This document shows positions 37,361-49,420 of a DNA stretch of 64,000 nucleotides, piece after piece (the stretch's first letter is position 1; each line of letters starts with the position of its first letter). Origin of the DNA: Nectonema munidae (lineage: Eukaryota > Nematomorpha > Nectonematoida > Nectonematidae). Position numbers and translations under genes: made by a program. The stretch is taken from contig JAUIRK010000473.1 of the NCBI GenBank assembly GCA_030549495.1, forward strand, positions 35,534-99,533, given 5' to 3'. The notes below the pieces were generated by a model that was given only the letters and a program-made list of their open reading frames with translations, ran no database searches and was not told the origin of the DNA.

Positions 37361-39490
37361 CTTTGAGCTATCGAATTCAGCAACTACCAACCTTACTCAG
37401 GCCACTAAGGTGGCTTATGTATAGATGGCGCTTCAAACAACCAATTTGTATGAATAGTCTCAAAGAGATTTCTCATATCCGAAAAAATTTAGGCCGTTTA
37501 GGACATCCAATTAAAAAAATCTATGTCCAAAGTCATTCAAAAATCACTTTGGACAAAAAGAGAGAATATAAAGCAAAATTGAAAACTTTAAGAGAACTTC
37601 ATAGCAATTAAAAAATATTAAAGCTGTTAATTCTCAGTCATCATTTTTTCTGTCATGAATGTAAATTTAGGACTTCTAAAACTGCTTTCAAAGTAAATGG
37701 TTGAGTGTATATTTATATGTAGTGTGTTTATATTTTATTCTCTTACATCAGAAGAAAATCTCATTTTTGCTTATTCTAGCGCCGCAGGCATTCAGCTTTT
37801 TTTGAATGCTCCGTGATCTATGTCGCTGCAAAGAGATGGCATTAAAGAGTAATTACCAAAAATAGCATGACATATGATACACTGAAAGAGTTGTTTTCCT
37901 TATCTCCTTGTGATAGCGAAGGAATACTGAATATATTCATCCGAATAGTTCTTTTTTTCTTAAGACATTTCAAATAAAAAAGATAAAATAAAAAAAGGTA
38001 AAATTAATTGAGGTAAAAAAAGCTTTATAAATAAAAATAATATTATGATTTCGTAAAACTAAAATGATATAGGAAAAAACTTGGCTAAACTTTAAACTAG
38101 TATATGTAGATTGAGATGAATGCAAATAACGAAATTATATTGACTTACTTATAAAATACGATGAATATAAGCAAGTAAAAGTTGAGTAAATAAAGCAACG
38201 GCTTCTAGAGACCACACATATGTTTTATAATTGGAATAAAAGAAAAGATGCTTCCTTTGTTTGAAAAGAGATCCAAAATTAATAATATATTATTGAAATG
38301 AAATGTGTAGTATATATATTGAAATGATCACATTTTACTAATTTTACCATTTTATTTAGTTTCCTTAAGCTTTGTTATGCAAGGAGTCATATATGCAATT
38401 TGATTGGATTAACGAAAATGTCAATTTAAATATAGCATCACAGAGTAAAAATATTTATTACATTCTAACATAATTGATTATTATCGACTTAATCAATCTC
38501 AGGCACTTGGTGGATACATGACTAAAACGAACCTGTAATCGCGTTAAAAGTGTATACACTACTTAACAAGTTAAATCAAGATACAATAGTGGCATCATGA
38601 CCAGGGATATTAAAGTCAATAAAGCCAATTTTTTCAATTAGCCTTTTATGATTGGTTCAATAACTAATATATTTAAAACACATTCCTTTTTTAATTTTAA
38701 AATTTTTATAGGTCAATATTTTATTAATTTTTTTTGAAATTCTTTCTCCCTAAATTATTTATATGGCATTTTTGAAGTTTCTTTCAATCCTTTCAAGCTC
38801 GATTGGGCACCATTGTCCCATAAAATAAAATATCCTGCTTTGAATAAATATTAAAAAAACTCATTTAAAAAGGATAGTAGATGTTTCGTTTTCAAAACCC
38901 GAGCCTTAAAATATTTAAATTCCTAAGATACGCTCTAAGCCTCGATGTTTCAAGATGTTTTAAGTGGCAAACGTGTTAAAAAATTATTCAAGAAGGAAGT
39001 ATATTAAAAATAAAAGCAAGTATCTTAAGTCTGAAATTATGTAGAATCTAGATCATTATCAAAATAAAAGCTTTTGACAAAAATAGGATATTTTACTTTG
39101 TTTCCCACGAGCTAATTTATATTTTAATATAATTCTTCTTATCTTAACAAAATATTTTTACAATTTACATTAAAAATTGAACAAATTTTATATCAATTCA
39201 TTTTTCAATAAAAAATACCTATTTTCTTAGTTTTTTTAATAAAATTATAAACTACTAATATCTAAAATTTTCATTTTAAAATATTTTTTTTCTTTTAGGT
39301 AAATTTTTAAGTGAATAATTTGGAAATTTTTAGGGTCAATTTTTTTAACTTCCTTAAAATAAAAAACTAACTGCAATCAAAACGTTAACATTAAAATTCA
39401 CTTACATTAAGTGTCTTTTAGAAATAATTTTCCTGGACACAACTTCTGAATGTCGTGTCTAGCTAAGATTATTATTATAAAATCGCTTAC

Positions 39491-39682
39491 CCAGATAGTC
39501 TTTTATTGTTTCACAGAGTATGTAATAATCTGCATCAGCTACTCCACCCAGAGCAAAATCCTGGACCATCTTTTCTTCCAATTCCGCCAATTGACTCAAA
39601 ACACGAGATAAGCCTGTGTGCTCTTCTATATTACCGAGCATGGCAGCACTCTTCGCAAAGGCTGCTGTATTTTGACAAAGTT
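39491..39682 (-). CDS. Snx1: SNX gene, exon I (BAR domain)
   Basis: 63 codons with split codons at both ends: ELCQNTAAFAKSAAMLGNIE, HTGLSRVLSQLAELEEKMVQ, DADYYILCETIKDYLG. Matches SNX1 ELALNTAQFAKSLAMLG and LSRALSQLAEVEEKI. Acceptor TGCTAG, donor GTAAGC. Confidence 0.96.
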
Positions 39683-40345
39683 CTAGCAAAAAACAATTTA
39701 CAAGTCATTTCATTCAAAAATGACAACCAAGAAAGAACTATATGTATGGAAGTAAGGATAGATAAATGTGCACTAAAAAACGAATAGTCAGAATCGATCA
39801 TTTTATTATTTTGCTACAACAATAATATACTAAATTTTAAAAAGTTATAATTAAAAATGAGTAAATTAAAGTTCTTATATATGCTATCTTGGTTAATCAT
39901 ATGCAAAAAGACATTAGAAGACAGAAAAAAAGAAGACAGCTATTCAACAAGGGGAAAGAAAAATGACAAAAAATACTAATCATAAAAAAAATCTCTAAAT
40001 AGGAATAGATCCGCCATGAATAACGAGAAATATATGAGAACAATTTCTCACTGCAAGTCAAATCAATGTAGAGGCGAAGAAAATATTTTAGAACATTATG
40101 AGATATTTGATTTTCGCATTTTAAAATACAAGATTAGTTAAGGCAGTGAATATAATATTTAAAATTACATTGAAACAATGCTTAACCCAAGATGCCTGTG
40201 ACAAATATGATGAAGTGGAAAAGCTGATGATCACATCAATGAACAATGCTGATAAAAGGAATGAATTATTATTGGGAAGAAATTTTGTTAACTTTAATGT
40301 TCCAAAACAAGAAAGAAGTAATGGCAGTGAATAAGAGTGATATAC

Positions 40346-40439
40346 CTTTGCGATGGTGTGCAAGAGCTTCCACGCTTGCATAGAGCTTCTTCATTTGAGT
40401 GTTTAGGCTTTCAATCTGGATAGTTATATCCTCGAACCA
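40346..40439 (-). CDS. Snx1: SNX gene, exon H (BAR helix 1)
   Basis: TTTTTTCAG acceptor, then WFEDITIQIESLNTQMKKLY and ASVEALAHHRK plus one base; donor GTATAT. Aligns with SNX1 WFEEKLQEVE and KLHAVVETLVNHRK. Confidence 0.95.
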
Positions 40440-41319
40440 CTGAAAAAAAATGCAATATAGGCAGAGTTGGGAAAAGCGCGGGTTAAATTAGGCAATAATT
40501 TATAATGATAAATGATATAAATTTACGAAATATTTGACTTCAATGTGAAGGTTTCATATATTTGTGTTTATATATTATCAAATACAAAATATAACAAAAA
40601 GGTTTTGAACAAAAAATGTTAAAAATATTGTTAAAGGTCGAAAAAAAAGTATTAATAAATTTATTGAACAATTATTATTTAATCAAAATTTAAAAACTGG
40701 TTGTTGTTTTTACTGTGGAAAGGCAGTTTATTGGGATGTTCCATATGTGTGGAAATTTGGAAAAAGATCTTCCAAGATCAGCAATTGAGCAGGGAGTAAT
40801 AATGTATATGCCAAAGTACAAAAACCCTTTGGAACTAAAGAGTTTTGTTATGTTCAATTATTATCGGCATGAAGCCACCATTTTAGTGGATCATTTTTCA
40901 TTGACTAAATCATATGTTTTGCTACCAAAGAATAAATTTTTTATTCGTAAAAAAGATAAGGGGATTACTTTTATTTTAAATTTCCTATCACATAACCAAT
41001 ACACTAAATATAAAATGAGTAACCAGGAGAGTTGGATGGGAAACAGTTATTCGAACAAGTAAGTAAGACCCCTGGACATTTTTTACAAATTCATTCATAA
41101 ATAAAAAGATAAGGGAAACACTGAGAGAAAGGCTTTTGCCCAAGAAGTTTTAATCAATAAGAAAAACTACAAAATAAATACCGAGAAAAGGACGCAAAGT
41201 ATGTGAGGTAAAGAAAAACATGCCAGGTGTAAGGAGAAACATGATATTTGGAAAAAAATTTATAGTTATTGGGCTAATTTTTATTTAATTAATTTAGTTT
41301 TTAAAGGTGCTTTATTGAT

Positions 41320-41456
41320 TTAACCCATTTAAGGCCAAGCAAAGCAGACGATATCTAAAAAACGCAGACGATTTATATTCAAAGTCATTGAAAAAAGCAG
41401 ACGAAGATGAAATTACTTATGTTCCAAAATAGGAACATTGGCCGTAAATGGGTTAA
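41320..41456. mobile_element. piggyBac-type MITE, diverged copy
   Basis: TTAACCCATTTAAGGCC to GGCCGTAAATGGGTTAA with the family interior (GCAGACGAAGATGAAATTAC). Sits in an SNX intron. Confidence 0.7.
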
Positions 41457-42427
41457 ATTAGAAACAGGTTTAAGCTAAACAACATTTTTGAGTTTTGCTT
41501 ATTTTTCGATTTATTTAATATTTTTAATAAAATAATAAATAGATGAAGTGCGCGCAGAGTCATTGAAAAGACGTGCAATATATATAAAAGGTAATATAAA
41601 AAATAGTACACAGTCTATATTTGAGAAAAACACTGTAAGATATATATAACAGTATACACTTTGCTATGATGTAATATAATTTGTACACACGCATGTCAAT
41701 CATATAAGTAACATATCCACACGACTTCATATTATACATTCATCTCCTTCTATTTCCTTGGGTAAAGTTTTTGCTTACACATTTTCCTCCAATCAAAGAA
41801 AACCGCCACCCTTCCCCTGCAGTTGGTTAGGATGTGTTGATCACCAAAATGGTCGCAAATTTATTTTATAAAATTTTTGAATAAACACTGTGAACTATTT
41901 CTATTGCCTTTTAATTATATTAAGATTTCTTAAAAAAGAAAGCTAACGTTTTTAAGAGATATTAAGTGGATTAACCATAAAATATATTTTATGGGAGTAA
42001 AAAAGTTTTTAAACTTTTTAGGTTTTAACTGTGATGAAGGGATATCAAAATTTTGGTAGAATTCTGATTACGATGCCCATTATGAAAAAAGGCTAATTTC
42101 GATTCGTCTTCATTTAAAAAATTTACCAAGAAAATAGAATAAATGTAAAAAAAGGACACTTTTTGAAGAAATGTAAACAAAAGTTGGGCAAATCGGCCAT
42201 TTTCAAAGTTTAGCGTTACAATAGGAAATAAAATAATGTAATTTATATTTCCCATTGTGACTGTTAAATATAGCTCATGAGTTATTTTTTATAAATTGAC
42301 TAAATATTCAAAATTAGAGTATAAATTGTAAAGTAAGTTTGTTAATTTAACGTTCGGCAAAATTCGGAGTAAAGGTGCGATCATTTAAGATTTTATAGAC
42401 TCATTAGAGATATTTTTCAACCTTTCA

Positions 42428-43626
42428 CAGGATGTCTACCAAATTTCAAAAATGAAATTCAAGAGGTTTTCAAGAGTAATATGAAAATTTTCAAGGTTTA
42501 CAATATTATTTCATTTTTATCGATTATATGAAGTTATAAGTTCAAACTTTTTATTTTATGAAAAAGAGAGCATATATTTAAAAGTAAGCGTTTTAACTTT
42601 GTGAAAGATTGCTTTTTATTAGTTTCGCTTCTTGATCAATTTTTGTAATTTCATCTGTACCATCTCTTAAAATTTTCTTTCTTTTTTCTCCAAGCTCTTT
42701 CAAATCCATCTCCATTTTTCTCTTCATTTCTTTTCTAAACTTTTCGGCGTTTACTTCGTTTTGCTTTTTATCTAATGCATCTTTGTACAAAGCTTTCGCA
42801 TTACCAACACTTAATATCAATTTTTTTTATATCTATTATTGTATTTTGAATACCCTCAACTGCTTGAAGATGATCATAGACTCTTCTTCGTCCTACAAAA
42901 GTGCTTTCATAAACATTTTCAGATAAACATTCTTTATTAATCAAAAATGATCTTTCTACAGAAGCATTACCATGGAAAAGAGTGAGAACGATACACACAA
43001 CTTTTTTAAGTTCTTCACTATCTTCATCGATAAGTTTAAAAATTTGATTCCAAAAAACATCTAATTTTCTGCAGTTTTTGTTGGAACATTATTATGATGC
43101 AACATTATGTTAATTGAATGATGAATGATGAAGGAGTGAATATTCTTCTCTATTTCATGAAACGTTCCTTTTTACAATCCCAATTCATTTTTCGGCAACA
43201 ATTCAAGTTTTATCATGGAGAGTTAAACTTCAGATAACTAGTACAACAAAATTCAAGGCAAACTTAAGTGAGGGAAATTTTCTATACATCAGTATAACGA
43301 GTCTTCTTTTTCATTAGTAAAGACTGGAAAGCGGATGAGGCAATAAAAGCAAAGTGGCGATTCATAAGATTAGAAAAAAGAGGTTTTATGATTTATGGCA
43401 TTGGCGGACTCCGGGATGAGGAAGAGGGGGGGGGGGGGGAATAACAAAAAATTCAAGTGGCCATAAAGCACCATTGAAAAACACTGTCATTTTTGATATT
43501 AACATTTTATTTATCAGTTTTTTTCTAACATCAGTTCTTTGACATCAGTAAAATTTAAGAGGTTTTTAAGAGGGGTTCTTTGAATTCAAGAGGTTTTTAA
43601 GGTTTTCAAGGTTGGTAGACACCCCG
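42428..43626. mobile_element. hAT-like element with transposase remnant
   Basis: About 1.2 kb between inverted ends CAGGATGTCTACCAA and, inverted, CGGGGTGTCTACCAA. Subterminal TTCAAGAGGTTTT words repeat at both sides, and an imperfect CTTTCA repeat flanks it. On the minus strand, 42,801-42,998 reads LFHGNASVERSFLINKECL, a version of the ERxFS dimerisation motif common in hAT-like proteins, and 42,593-42,820 reads a charged coiled-coil-like tail (KEMKRKMEMDLKELGEKRKK). The rest of the transposase is gone. A long G run sits near 43,427. Confidence 0.6.
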
Positions 43627-43953
43627 CTTTCAGATGGAACCATATCCAGTTCGAAGAATTGGAATAAAATAATTTCAAAGGGGAGTAAATTTTCCCGATG
43701 TGATTTCGATTCTGATAGTTGAAAAATACGACTCTTAGGATGGCTGCTCATGCCATCACCAATTTTAACTATTAAAAACTGAATCTATTATTATCAGTCT
43801 TATATTTTCAAATTTAAAGAATCGATATCAACAAGTAAAAGTAAAACAAGGAGGCATCGCTTGGAATCAGTACATCCGCGTGTTTTAATACTTGGTTTTA
43901 TTGATAAGACGTAACTCGTATGTGAAGGTTATATGCATGCATGCGCAGAATAC

Positions 43954-44129
43954 CTGATCCGAATCTTCCATTTTGTAGCTCATTTTATTAGCTTTGTCTC
44001 CAATCTGATTCAGGATTTTGAAGACAGAATTTGTGCTGAGCATGGCAGTTTGTGTCGACTTGGGCAATTCCCCGTCTGTTTGCAAGAAAGCTATAAAATC
44101 GGGATCATGGCAAAAAAGTTCATTGGAAG
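43954..44129 (-). CDS. Snx1: SNX gene, exon G (PX end, amphipathic linker)
   Basis: Encodes SNELFCHDPDFIAFLQTD, then GELPKSTQTAMLSTNS, VFKILNQIGDKANKMSYK and MEDSDQ. Equivalent to SNX1 DPDVREFLEKEELPRA through the [24 protein letters not shown] linker helix that inserts into membrane. Acceptor GTTTAG, donor GTATTC. Confidence 0.93.
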
Positions 44130-45190
44130 CTAAACGATTGAGAAATCTTTAAATGGGAAAAGAGTTTAAAATGAAGCAAAGGACATGGAAATAAATAAAT
44201 TTAATGAAAGTTGAAAGTCAAAATTCAATAATACTAAATGGTTTTAAGGATGATAAGAAATGAAGATATTGCATTATATAATTTTTAAAGCTGAAGAATT
44301 CGTTCGTAAGGGGAATGCTCAAAGAATCTAATTAATTCCTAAAATATATGTACTGAATATTTAAGAAGGGTAATTTAAAATCAAAATTTATCCCGAAATA
44401 ATATCAAGAAGGCCTAAAATAACATATTGAAGGCAGAGTTTCAAATTTTAGCGAATCTAACTTATGTGATAAACCTCTTTAATTTAGGGTAAAGGTATTG
44501 TGGGTCTCTTCATCGAGAAATCACAACGTGCACTGCTTGTATGGAGATATGTGTAATAATTTGATACTGGATTGGAAACTAGGACCTTGTATTATGAAAG
44601 CCTGGCATAAATACAGCTTAGAGCAGGTTATGGTTTCAATTTTTGGGGGCATTTTTTGCCATTTTAACTCAAAAATTTTCGATCAATGTGTGTTCATTTT
44701 TTATATAAGCTATATAAAAAATATATTCTAAAATGTCTTAAAGATGCAAGTATTGTCATGTTGAAGGCGTTGATACTTACTACGATAGTGAAGGAGAAAA
44801 ATAGAAAAAAGAAATGAGTTAAAACTCTGTGCTAGGAACAAATTATTATAGGAGCGACAAAGCATTTCGCCCCTCTTGGAATGATATTAGTTGGAGGGAC
44901 TAACTCCAAAAAGGGAGTTTGGAACATAGAGGGAAGCACATCCTCCTAACTGAGGAGCATATGCAAACTTTCCTCGTAAATTAACTAGTCATTTTAAGAT
45001 ACGCACTGAATCCAACACAAAGATATGCAGGCAAACCAAAGACTGCACAATAATGTATCAATTGTTACTTCATATGAGCGTAGTGTCGAAAGTGGAACAC
45101 AAATTGTTGTTGGGAGATAATGCTAGTAGAGAATAGGAACTTCTTTTAAAGTGCAAAGGATGCACAAGATCAATAAAGAGTCAAAAGCAC

Positions 45191-45204
45191 TTGATCGTAA
45201 ATAC
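45191..45204 (-). CDS. Snx1: SNX gene, candidate 14-nt micro-exon (F)
   Basis: Between a GACAG acceptor and a GTGCTT donor lie 14 bases giving (R)YLRS(T). They bridge exon E (phase 2) and exon G (phase 1) exactly, and restore SNX1-like RYLQR spacing before the HDPDF motif. The donor is weak, so this remains a model. Confidence 0.5.
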
Positions 45205-45437
45205 CTGTCATTTCGGCAACCAAACAATTTGCAACATTTGGGTTCTAAATCCTGTTATCTCGAATTACTCTGTACTTTAAAAAAATTAACCATGTCTACC
45301 CCTCGCTATACATACAAATATATGATTTTTTGATTAAAAAGACTAAACTACATAACTACTTTTCCCTCTATAAATTTTTTGGAAGGAAGATAGAGAAGGG
45401 TGGAAGTATGCAAAATGTGGAAAAGAGAAATTGTTAC

Positions 45438-45513
45438 CTTTCAAGAGCATGCTTTCTATGCTTAATAAATTCATCTGAAAAAGGATCTTTAGATATTTTG
45501 ATTTTGGTCATGC
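45438..45513 (-). CDS. Snx1: SNX gene, exon E (PX domain, GMTK region)
   Basis: GATAG acceptor, then GMTKIKISKDP, SDEFIKHRKHALE and the first two bases of an arginine codon; donor GTAAC. Matches SNX1 GMTKVKVGKE and EFLEKRRAALER. Confidence 0.92.
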
Positions 45514-45575
45514 CTATCATAAAGAGTAAAAATATGAAAAGAGACAGGGAATACGGCACGGAGCAAGTGAAATAC

Positions 45576-45717
45576 CAACAATATTCTTCTCAGGAGGGGG
45601 AGGAACGATGCGCCCAGAGGAGAGATACTTCGACTCCAACTTTTCGTGCAAGCCTAGAAAGTCGCTGAAGCGTCGCAAAACAATGATCTCGTCTGACTTG
45701 AATTGAGGATTCTTGGT
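45576..45717 (-). CDS. Snx1: SNX gene, exon D (PX domain core)
   Basis: 47 codons plus one base: TKNPQFKSDEIIVLRRFSDF, LGLHEKLESKY, GRIVPPPPEKNIV. The RRFSDF motif supplies the basic residues that grip PtdIns(3)P, and the proline loop is the PX hallmark. Donor GTATTT after the first base of a glycine codon. Confidence 0.95.
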
Positions 45718-46231
45718 CTTCAAACAAAAATAAAATCATCAATTTTAATTTGAAAGAGGTTAGTGAGCTAGCAAATGAAATCGTCGCATTTCATGCACAG
45801 TTTTTATCCTGTTTTATATCAAATTACTTAATGGTGTCTGTTGCTTCTGGGATCAAATGGGTTAAACAAGAAAACACTTGTATAGCTTAATTGCATAAAA
45901 CAGAGCTGCCTAAAAGTAGTTCGGATTCACCAGTCAATCTAAAAATACGTTTAAACCGAATGCAGCTGAACCTAATCCCAAAACAAAGAGTGTCGTGATT
46001 CAAAACCAAGAAAACTGCTCATGTTGAATGGATTTTATTATTTTTAATTTGTAAGAATGCTCAATCTTATTTGATTGCATCTGTCGATCGAAAAGAAATT
46101 CTCTTTTCAAAGTCGATCTTTCATCACAAAAGTTTGGGAAAGCCTGACATATGATATATAATACGATACTGGTAAAATGTGCAAAATATGCGTGTATGAG
46201 TTAGTTTTTTAATGAATCAAAAGAATAGATA

Positions 46232-46359
46232 TTAACCGGTTATCGACCACAGTCGACTTTACAAAAATATGAATCGTCTGCTTTTATAAATGCTTTTTAA
46301 TAAAAATCTTCTGCTTTACATTAGATATCGTCTGATTATTCTGGTCGATAACGGGTTAA
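46232..46359. mobile_element. piggyBac-type MITE, related subfamily
   Basis: TTAACCGGTTATCGACCA at one end and TGGTCGATAACGGGTTAA at the other. The interior has the CGTCTGC and TTATAAATGC words also found near 7,970-8,020 in the palindrome arm. Same TTAA logic, different ends. Confidence 0.65.
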
Positions 46360-47465
46360 CTAGAGCATATTTAATGTGTGACGACATAGATATATTAATG
46401 CAAACGTTGAAAAATATAACCCCCCCCCCCCCCACCGCTCCAAATAACGAACAACTATTTTCTCTACGAATTCAAATATATATAAAAGAACTAAATTTAT
46501 TTCTTCATTGAAGGCACAGTGAAACTACATTAGTGAATGAAATAAAATTCTATACGATAAATATTTTTTCAAGTGGCGACTTATTCTTGCAAAAAAAGGA
46601 AAGCTTTTTTGTAGTCAACACACCTATAAATGCTTTTATTGAGTCGCTAACTTATTTTCAGTTTTGGAGGACAGTGTCATCTCATCGTTGTTAAAAAAAT
46701 TATATAAATTTCCCATTTTCCAATTAAATTTTAACGTACTGGTACTTATTTGCAGGGTTGAGGAGTCGAAGAGAAGGTACTTAAAAAAATCCGACACCGA
46801 CTCCAAATAAAAATGAAAATATTCAAAGACAACTCTTACTTCAAAATTGGAGTAGGGAAGGTCCACTACTGACTCCATATGCCTACGAAAAATAAACTTA
46901 TTTTGTTCATTATTTAAAATGCTTAAAAATTATTTTTAAATACACAAAAAATCCAATCCTAAATTTTATTAGATACAGATCATGACTCCGACTCCACAGA
47001 CTGTGCAGCATTGCTTATTTGCTTTAACTTTTTTAAAAGTTCTGAGAAATTAAAAAAAAAATTTAAGGAGGGAGGTCATTTTTTCAAAACGTTAACATTG
47101 ATCATCTAAGAATATTTAAACAAACTATATAAAATTGATTACTCTTTGAGAAAAAGACGGGGGAGTGGAGTTAAAGCCCAATAAATGACCTTTGTTAGTG
47201 ACATATTTAGGGGACAACCACCCGAAATATGTATAAAAATTTTTTTAATATTACAAATCGAGACTCCAAAATTTTATTATTAGATACCAACTCTGGCTTC
47301 TATCCCTTTCAAATCTAAGACTCAGCAACCAGGGGCGCACATCCTCAAAATTATTGGGGGGGGGGGGCGAAATTTTTTTGTTGCAATTTTCAAAATTAGT
47401 GGTCTGGAAATACCACGGGAGACCAAATATTCAAGCAATCCTTTAAAATAGAGTGTATTCAGTGG

Positions 47466-48236
47466 GTTCGTAGTCAAAACGGCCAAAAGCCAAAAACCAA
47501 AACGGCCAAAAAATGCTAGTAAAAAAGGTACAACAAGTAGAGCTTGGCGCCTGCAATATGTACTTTAAGATTTTAATAGTATTTTCATATGTTAGAGAAT
47601 AGATGCTAGTATTTCATTATATAAAATGTTTGCTATTCATTGTTTATAGAGATCATCAATCATACATATGTAGGATATCTCAAAAGGTGCTCCAATCAAT
47701 CAAAAAAACAAGCATCTCCTTAGTTTGAAATTTGAGTGTATCAACATCGTGAGTTATTTCAGGATTACAAAAATATTTACTCATCATCATCCTTGCATTC
47801 AAGAAGAAATATCAAAAGAATAATAAATTACACAATTGTTTTACAAATTTTACATTTTTAAAAGCAATGAACAGAGATGAGCAAAAAGAATGAAAAACTC
47901 TTTAACTATTTCAAAAATACTTTTTACAATATTTGACAGTTTTGTTTGTTTTTTATGTAAACTTTTTTTAATTTAAAAAATAAAGTATCAGATATTTACA
48001 AAGTTTTAATATTATTTATAATACAAATAGATTATTATTATTTTTAAATTAATAAAAATTTACCTAAAATATGAATTAACAAAACAGAAAAATGAAAAAT
48101 TTTATAGTGTTGTTTTTAAAAGTTTTAATTAATATTTATTATAGTTTGTATAAATTTGAACCTTTTTATTTTTTGCCATTTTGGTTTTTGGCCATTTTGG
48201 TTTTTGGCCGTTTTGACCAGGCACCATTCAGCGCAT
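47466..48236. mobile_element. Element with GGCCAAAA inverted ends
   Basis: Left end has GTCAAAACGGCCAAAAG followed by repeats of CCAAAAA(C)GGCC (47,476-47,517). The right end is the inverted form (48,173-48,226). The similarity spreads outward to CAGTGGGTTCG and TGAATGGTGCC. Interior of about 650 bp shows no frame. Class not assigned; no clean target duplication. Confidence 0.6.
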
Positions 48237-48458
48237 GCCTAAAGTCCTAAATTTATAAGACTACTTTATTTTTTTTTTACAAAATTGATGAATTTAAATA
48301 CTATAACATTCGAAACAATTTTTACGTAAATCTAAATAGCAAAATTCGAACATTCATATAAGCTGGGATATGTTTGCATATCCTAATCCGTATCCAAGGA
48401 TCTAGAAATTTTCACACCCAATAGATCTCTATATACTACTATAGCTTGTAAAAATTAC

Positions 48459-48593
48459 GATAGTTAAAACTTTATAAACAACATAGGCGGAGAAGATGCC
48501 GTCTCCAACTTTTTGATACTCTAAAATAGATATCTTCATAGAATCTTCACTTTTACTAAGAGGGATAGAAGGAGAAATGTCTGGATTCTGAGG
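48459..48593 (-). CDS. Snx1: SNX gene, exon C (PX domain start)
   Basis: 45 codons between a TTTTTCAG acceptor and a GTAATT donor: PQNPDISPS through MKISILEYQKVGDG and FSAYVVYKVLTI. This is the first strand of the PX domain (SNX1: VGDGMNAYVAYKVTTQT). Confidence 0.9.
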
Positions 48594-48652
48594 CTGAAAA
48601 ATAACGAGATTACTCAAATCAGAAAAAAGTATACTTTTATATCATAGCCTAC

Positions 48653-48741
48653 CTTATCTAAATTTTCTTTCTCTTGATCTTCGTCTGTCTTCATTGTGTT
48701 ACCTGATATTTCTGCCTTATTCTCGGAAGTAGGTTCTCCGC
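48653..48741 (-). CDS. Snx1: SNX gene, exon B (acidic linker)
   Basis: AAAG acceptor at its start, GTAGGC donor at its end. Encodes GEPTSENKAEISGN and DEDQEKENLDK, an acidic low-complexity linker as found before the PX domain of SNX1/2. Phase 0 into exon C. Confidence 0.75.
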
Positions 48742-49031
48742 CTTTAAAAAAAAAAGTAATAAAAATTAATTTCTTCATATTATCTCGATCATTACTACAC
48801 TTAAAAATTGGAAAGAAAAATGCCAACCTCAGATAGTTTAAAAGTATAATATACACTTAAGCGACATAAATTATTCTGCTAAGACAATTTACATTTTTAA
48901 TCCCCTGAATTAAGAAGCACCCTGTCTTAAGCGACCAACGACCATGTTTTTTCAAACAAAATCTGGGTTAGGCGAATATGTTTTGTAGAAATGGAAGTAG
49001 AAGCGACTATCACCTTTTTCTCTTACAACAA

Positions 49032-49052
49032 AACCACAACACACACACACAC
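49032..49052. repeat. AC microsatellite
   Basis: Run of AC dinucleotides. Confidence 0.8.
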
Positions 49053-49410
49053 ACATACGATACAAATTAAAAAGCATTATTTCTATTTCTCATACTTGTA
49101 GCAAGCAACATCATAGACATATTAAGTCGGAATATTATAGATAACTTATTTGTTGTACCTATTATGCCAATAATATCATCATGCCACACACAACACATTA
49201 ATATCAACATCTTATAACAGACTTTTACAACCACAAATCAATTTGTACTTTACATTCTCATTACACAATTGCACACAAAAATTACTTCACTTTTCCTTTT
49301 CTTGTGTATTCGCGTAAGCCACCCATTTGATACATAAACTAAATTGACATATAAACATTTATCATTTAATGGATAACAGTTGAAATATCAACAAAGAGAA
49401 AAACACTCAC

Positions 49411-49420
49411 CCTTCAGCTT
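49411..49420 (-). CDS. Snx1: SNX gene, candidate 10-nt micro-exon (A)
   Basis: On the minus strand a TTTTTCTCAG acceptor, ten bases (AAGCTGAAGG) and a GTGAGTG donor follow one another. The last G completes the first codon of exon B in phase (K-L-K-G then GEPTSEN). Both splice sites are close to consensus. Real but unproven; the residues lie in the unconserved N-terminal linker. Confidence 0.45.

Larger units (their letters stand above)
28275..49420 (-). other. Snx1: Sorting nexin 1/2-like (SNX-BAR) gene span
   Basis: Twelve coding exons on the minus strand join in phase to about 430 residues that match sorting nexin 1/2 (yeast Vps5). Order: acidic N-terminal linker; PX domain (VGDG..SAYVVYKV, LRRFSDFLGLHEKL, the PPPPEKN loop that binds phosphoinositides); amphipathic linker; BAR domain (KMSYKMEDSDQWFEDI, ELCQNTAAFAKSAAMLG, LSRVLSQLAELEEK, RKEISKFEKERIKEFK); C-terminus KLWEAFLPEIDSNI. 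SNX1/2 pairs with SNX5/6 to tubulate endosomal membrane with retromer and recycle cargo to the Golgi or plasma membrane. The exon with the start codon was not found. SNX1 versus SNX2 cannot be decided for an invertebrate, which usually has one gene. Confidence 0.95.

Noticed and set aside
37258-37611. 117-codon plus-strand frame beside the LINE relic
   Set aside because: Partly antisense to the RT fragment; the remainder is basic (IRKNLGRLGHPIKK) with no family I recognise.
40715-41062. 115-codon plus-strand frame in an SNX intron
   Set aside because: Faint resemblance to transposase pieces but no solid motif.
45330-45668. Plus-strand frame over SNX exons D and E
   Set aside because: Antisense shadow of the PX-domain exons.
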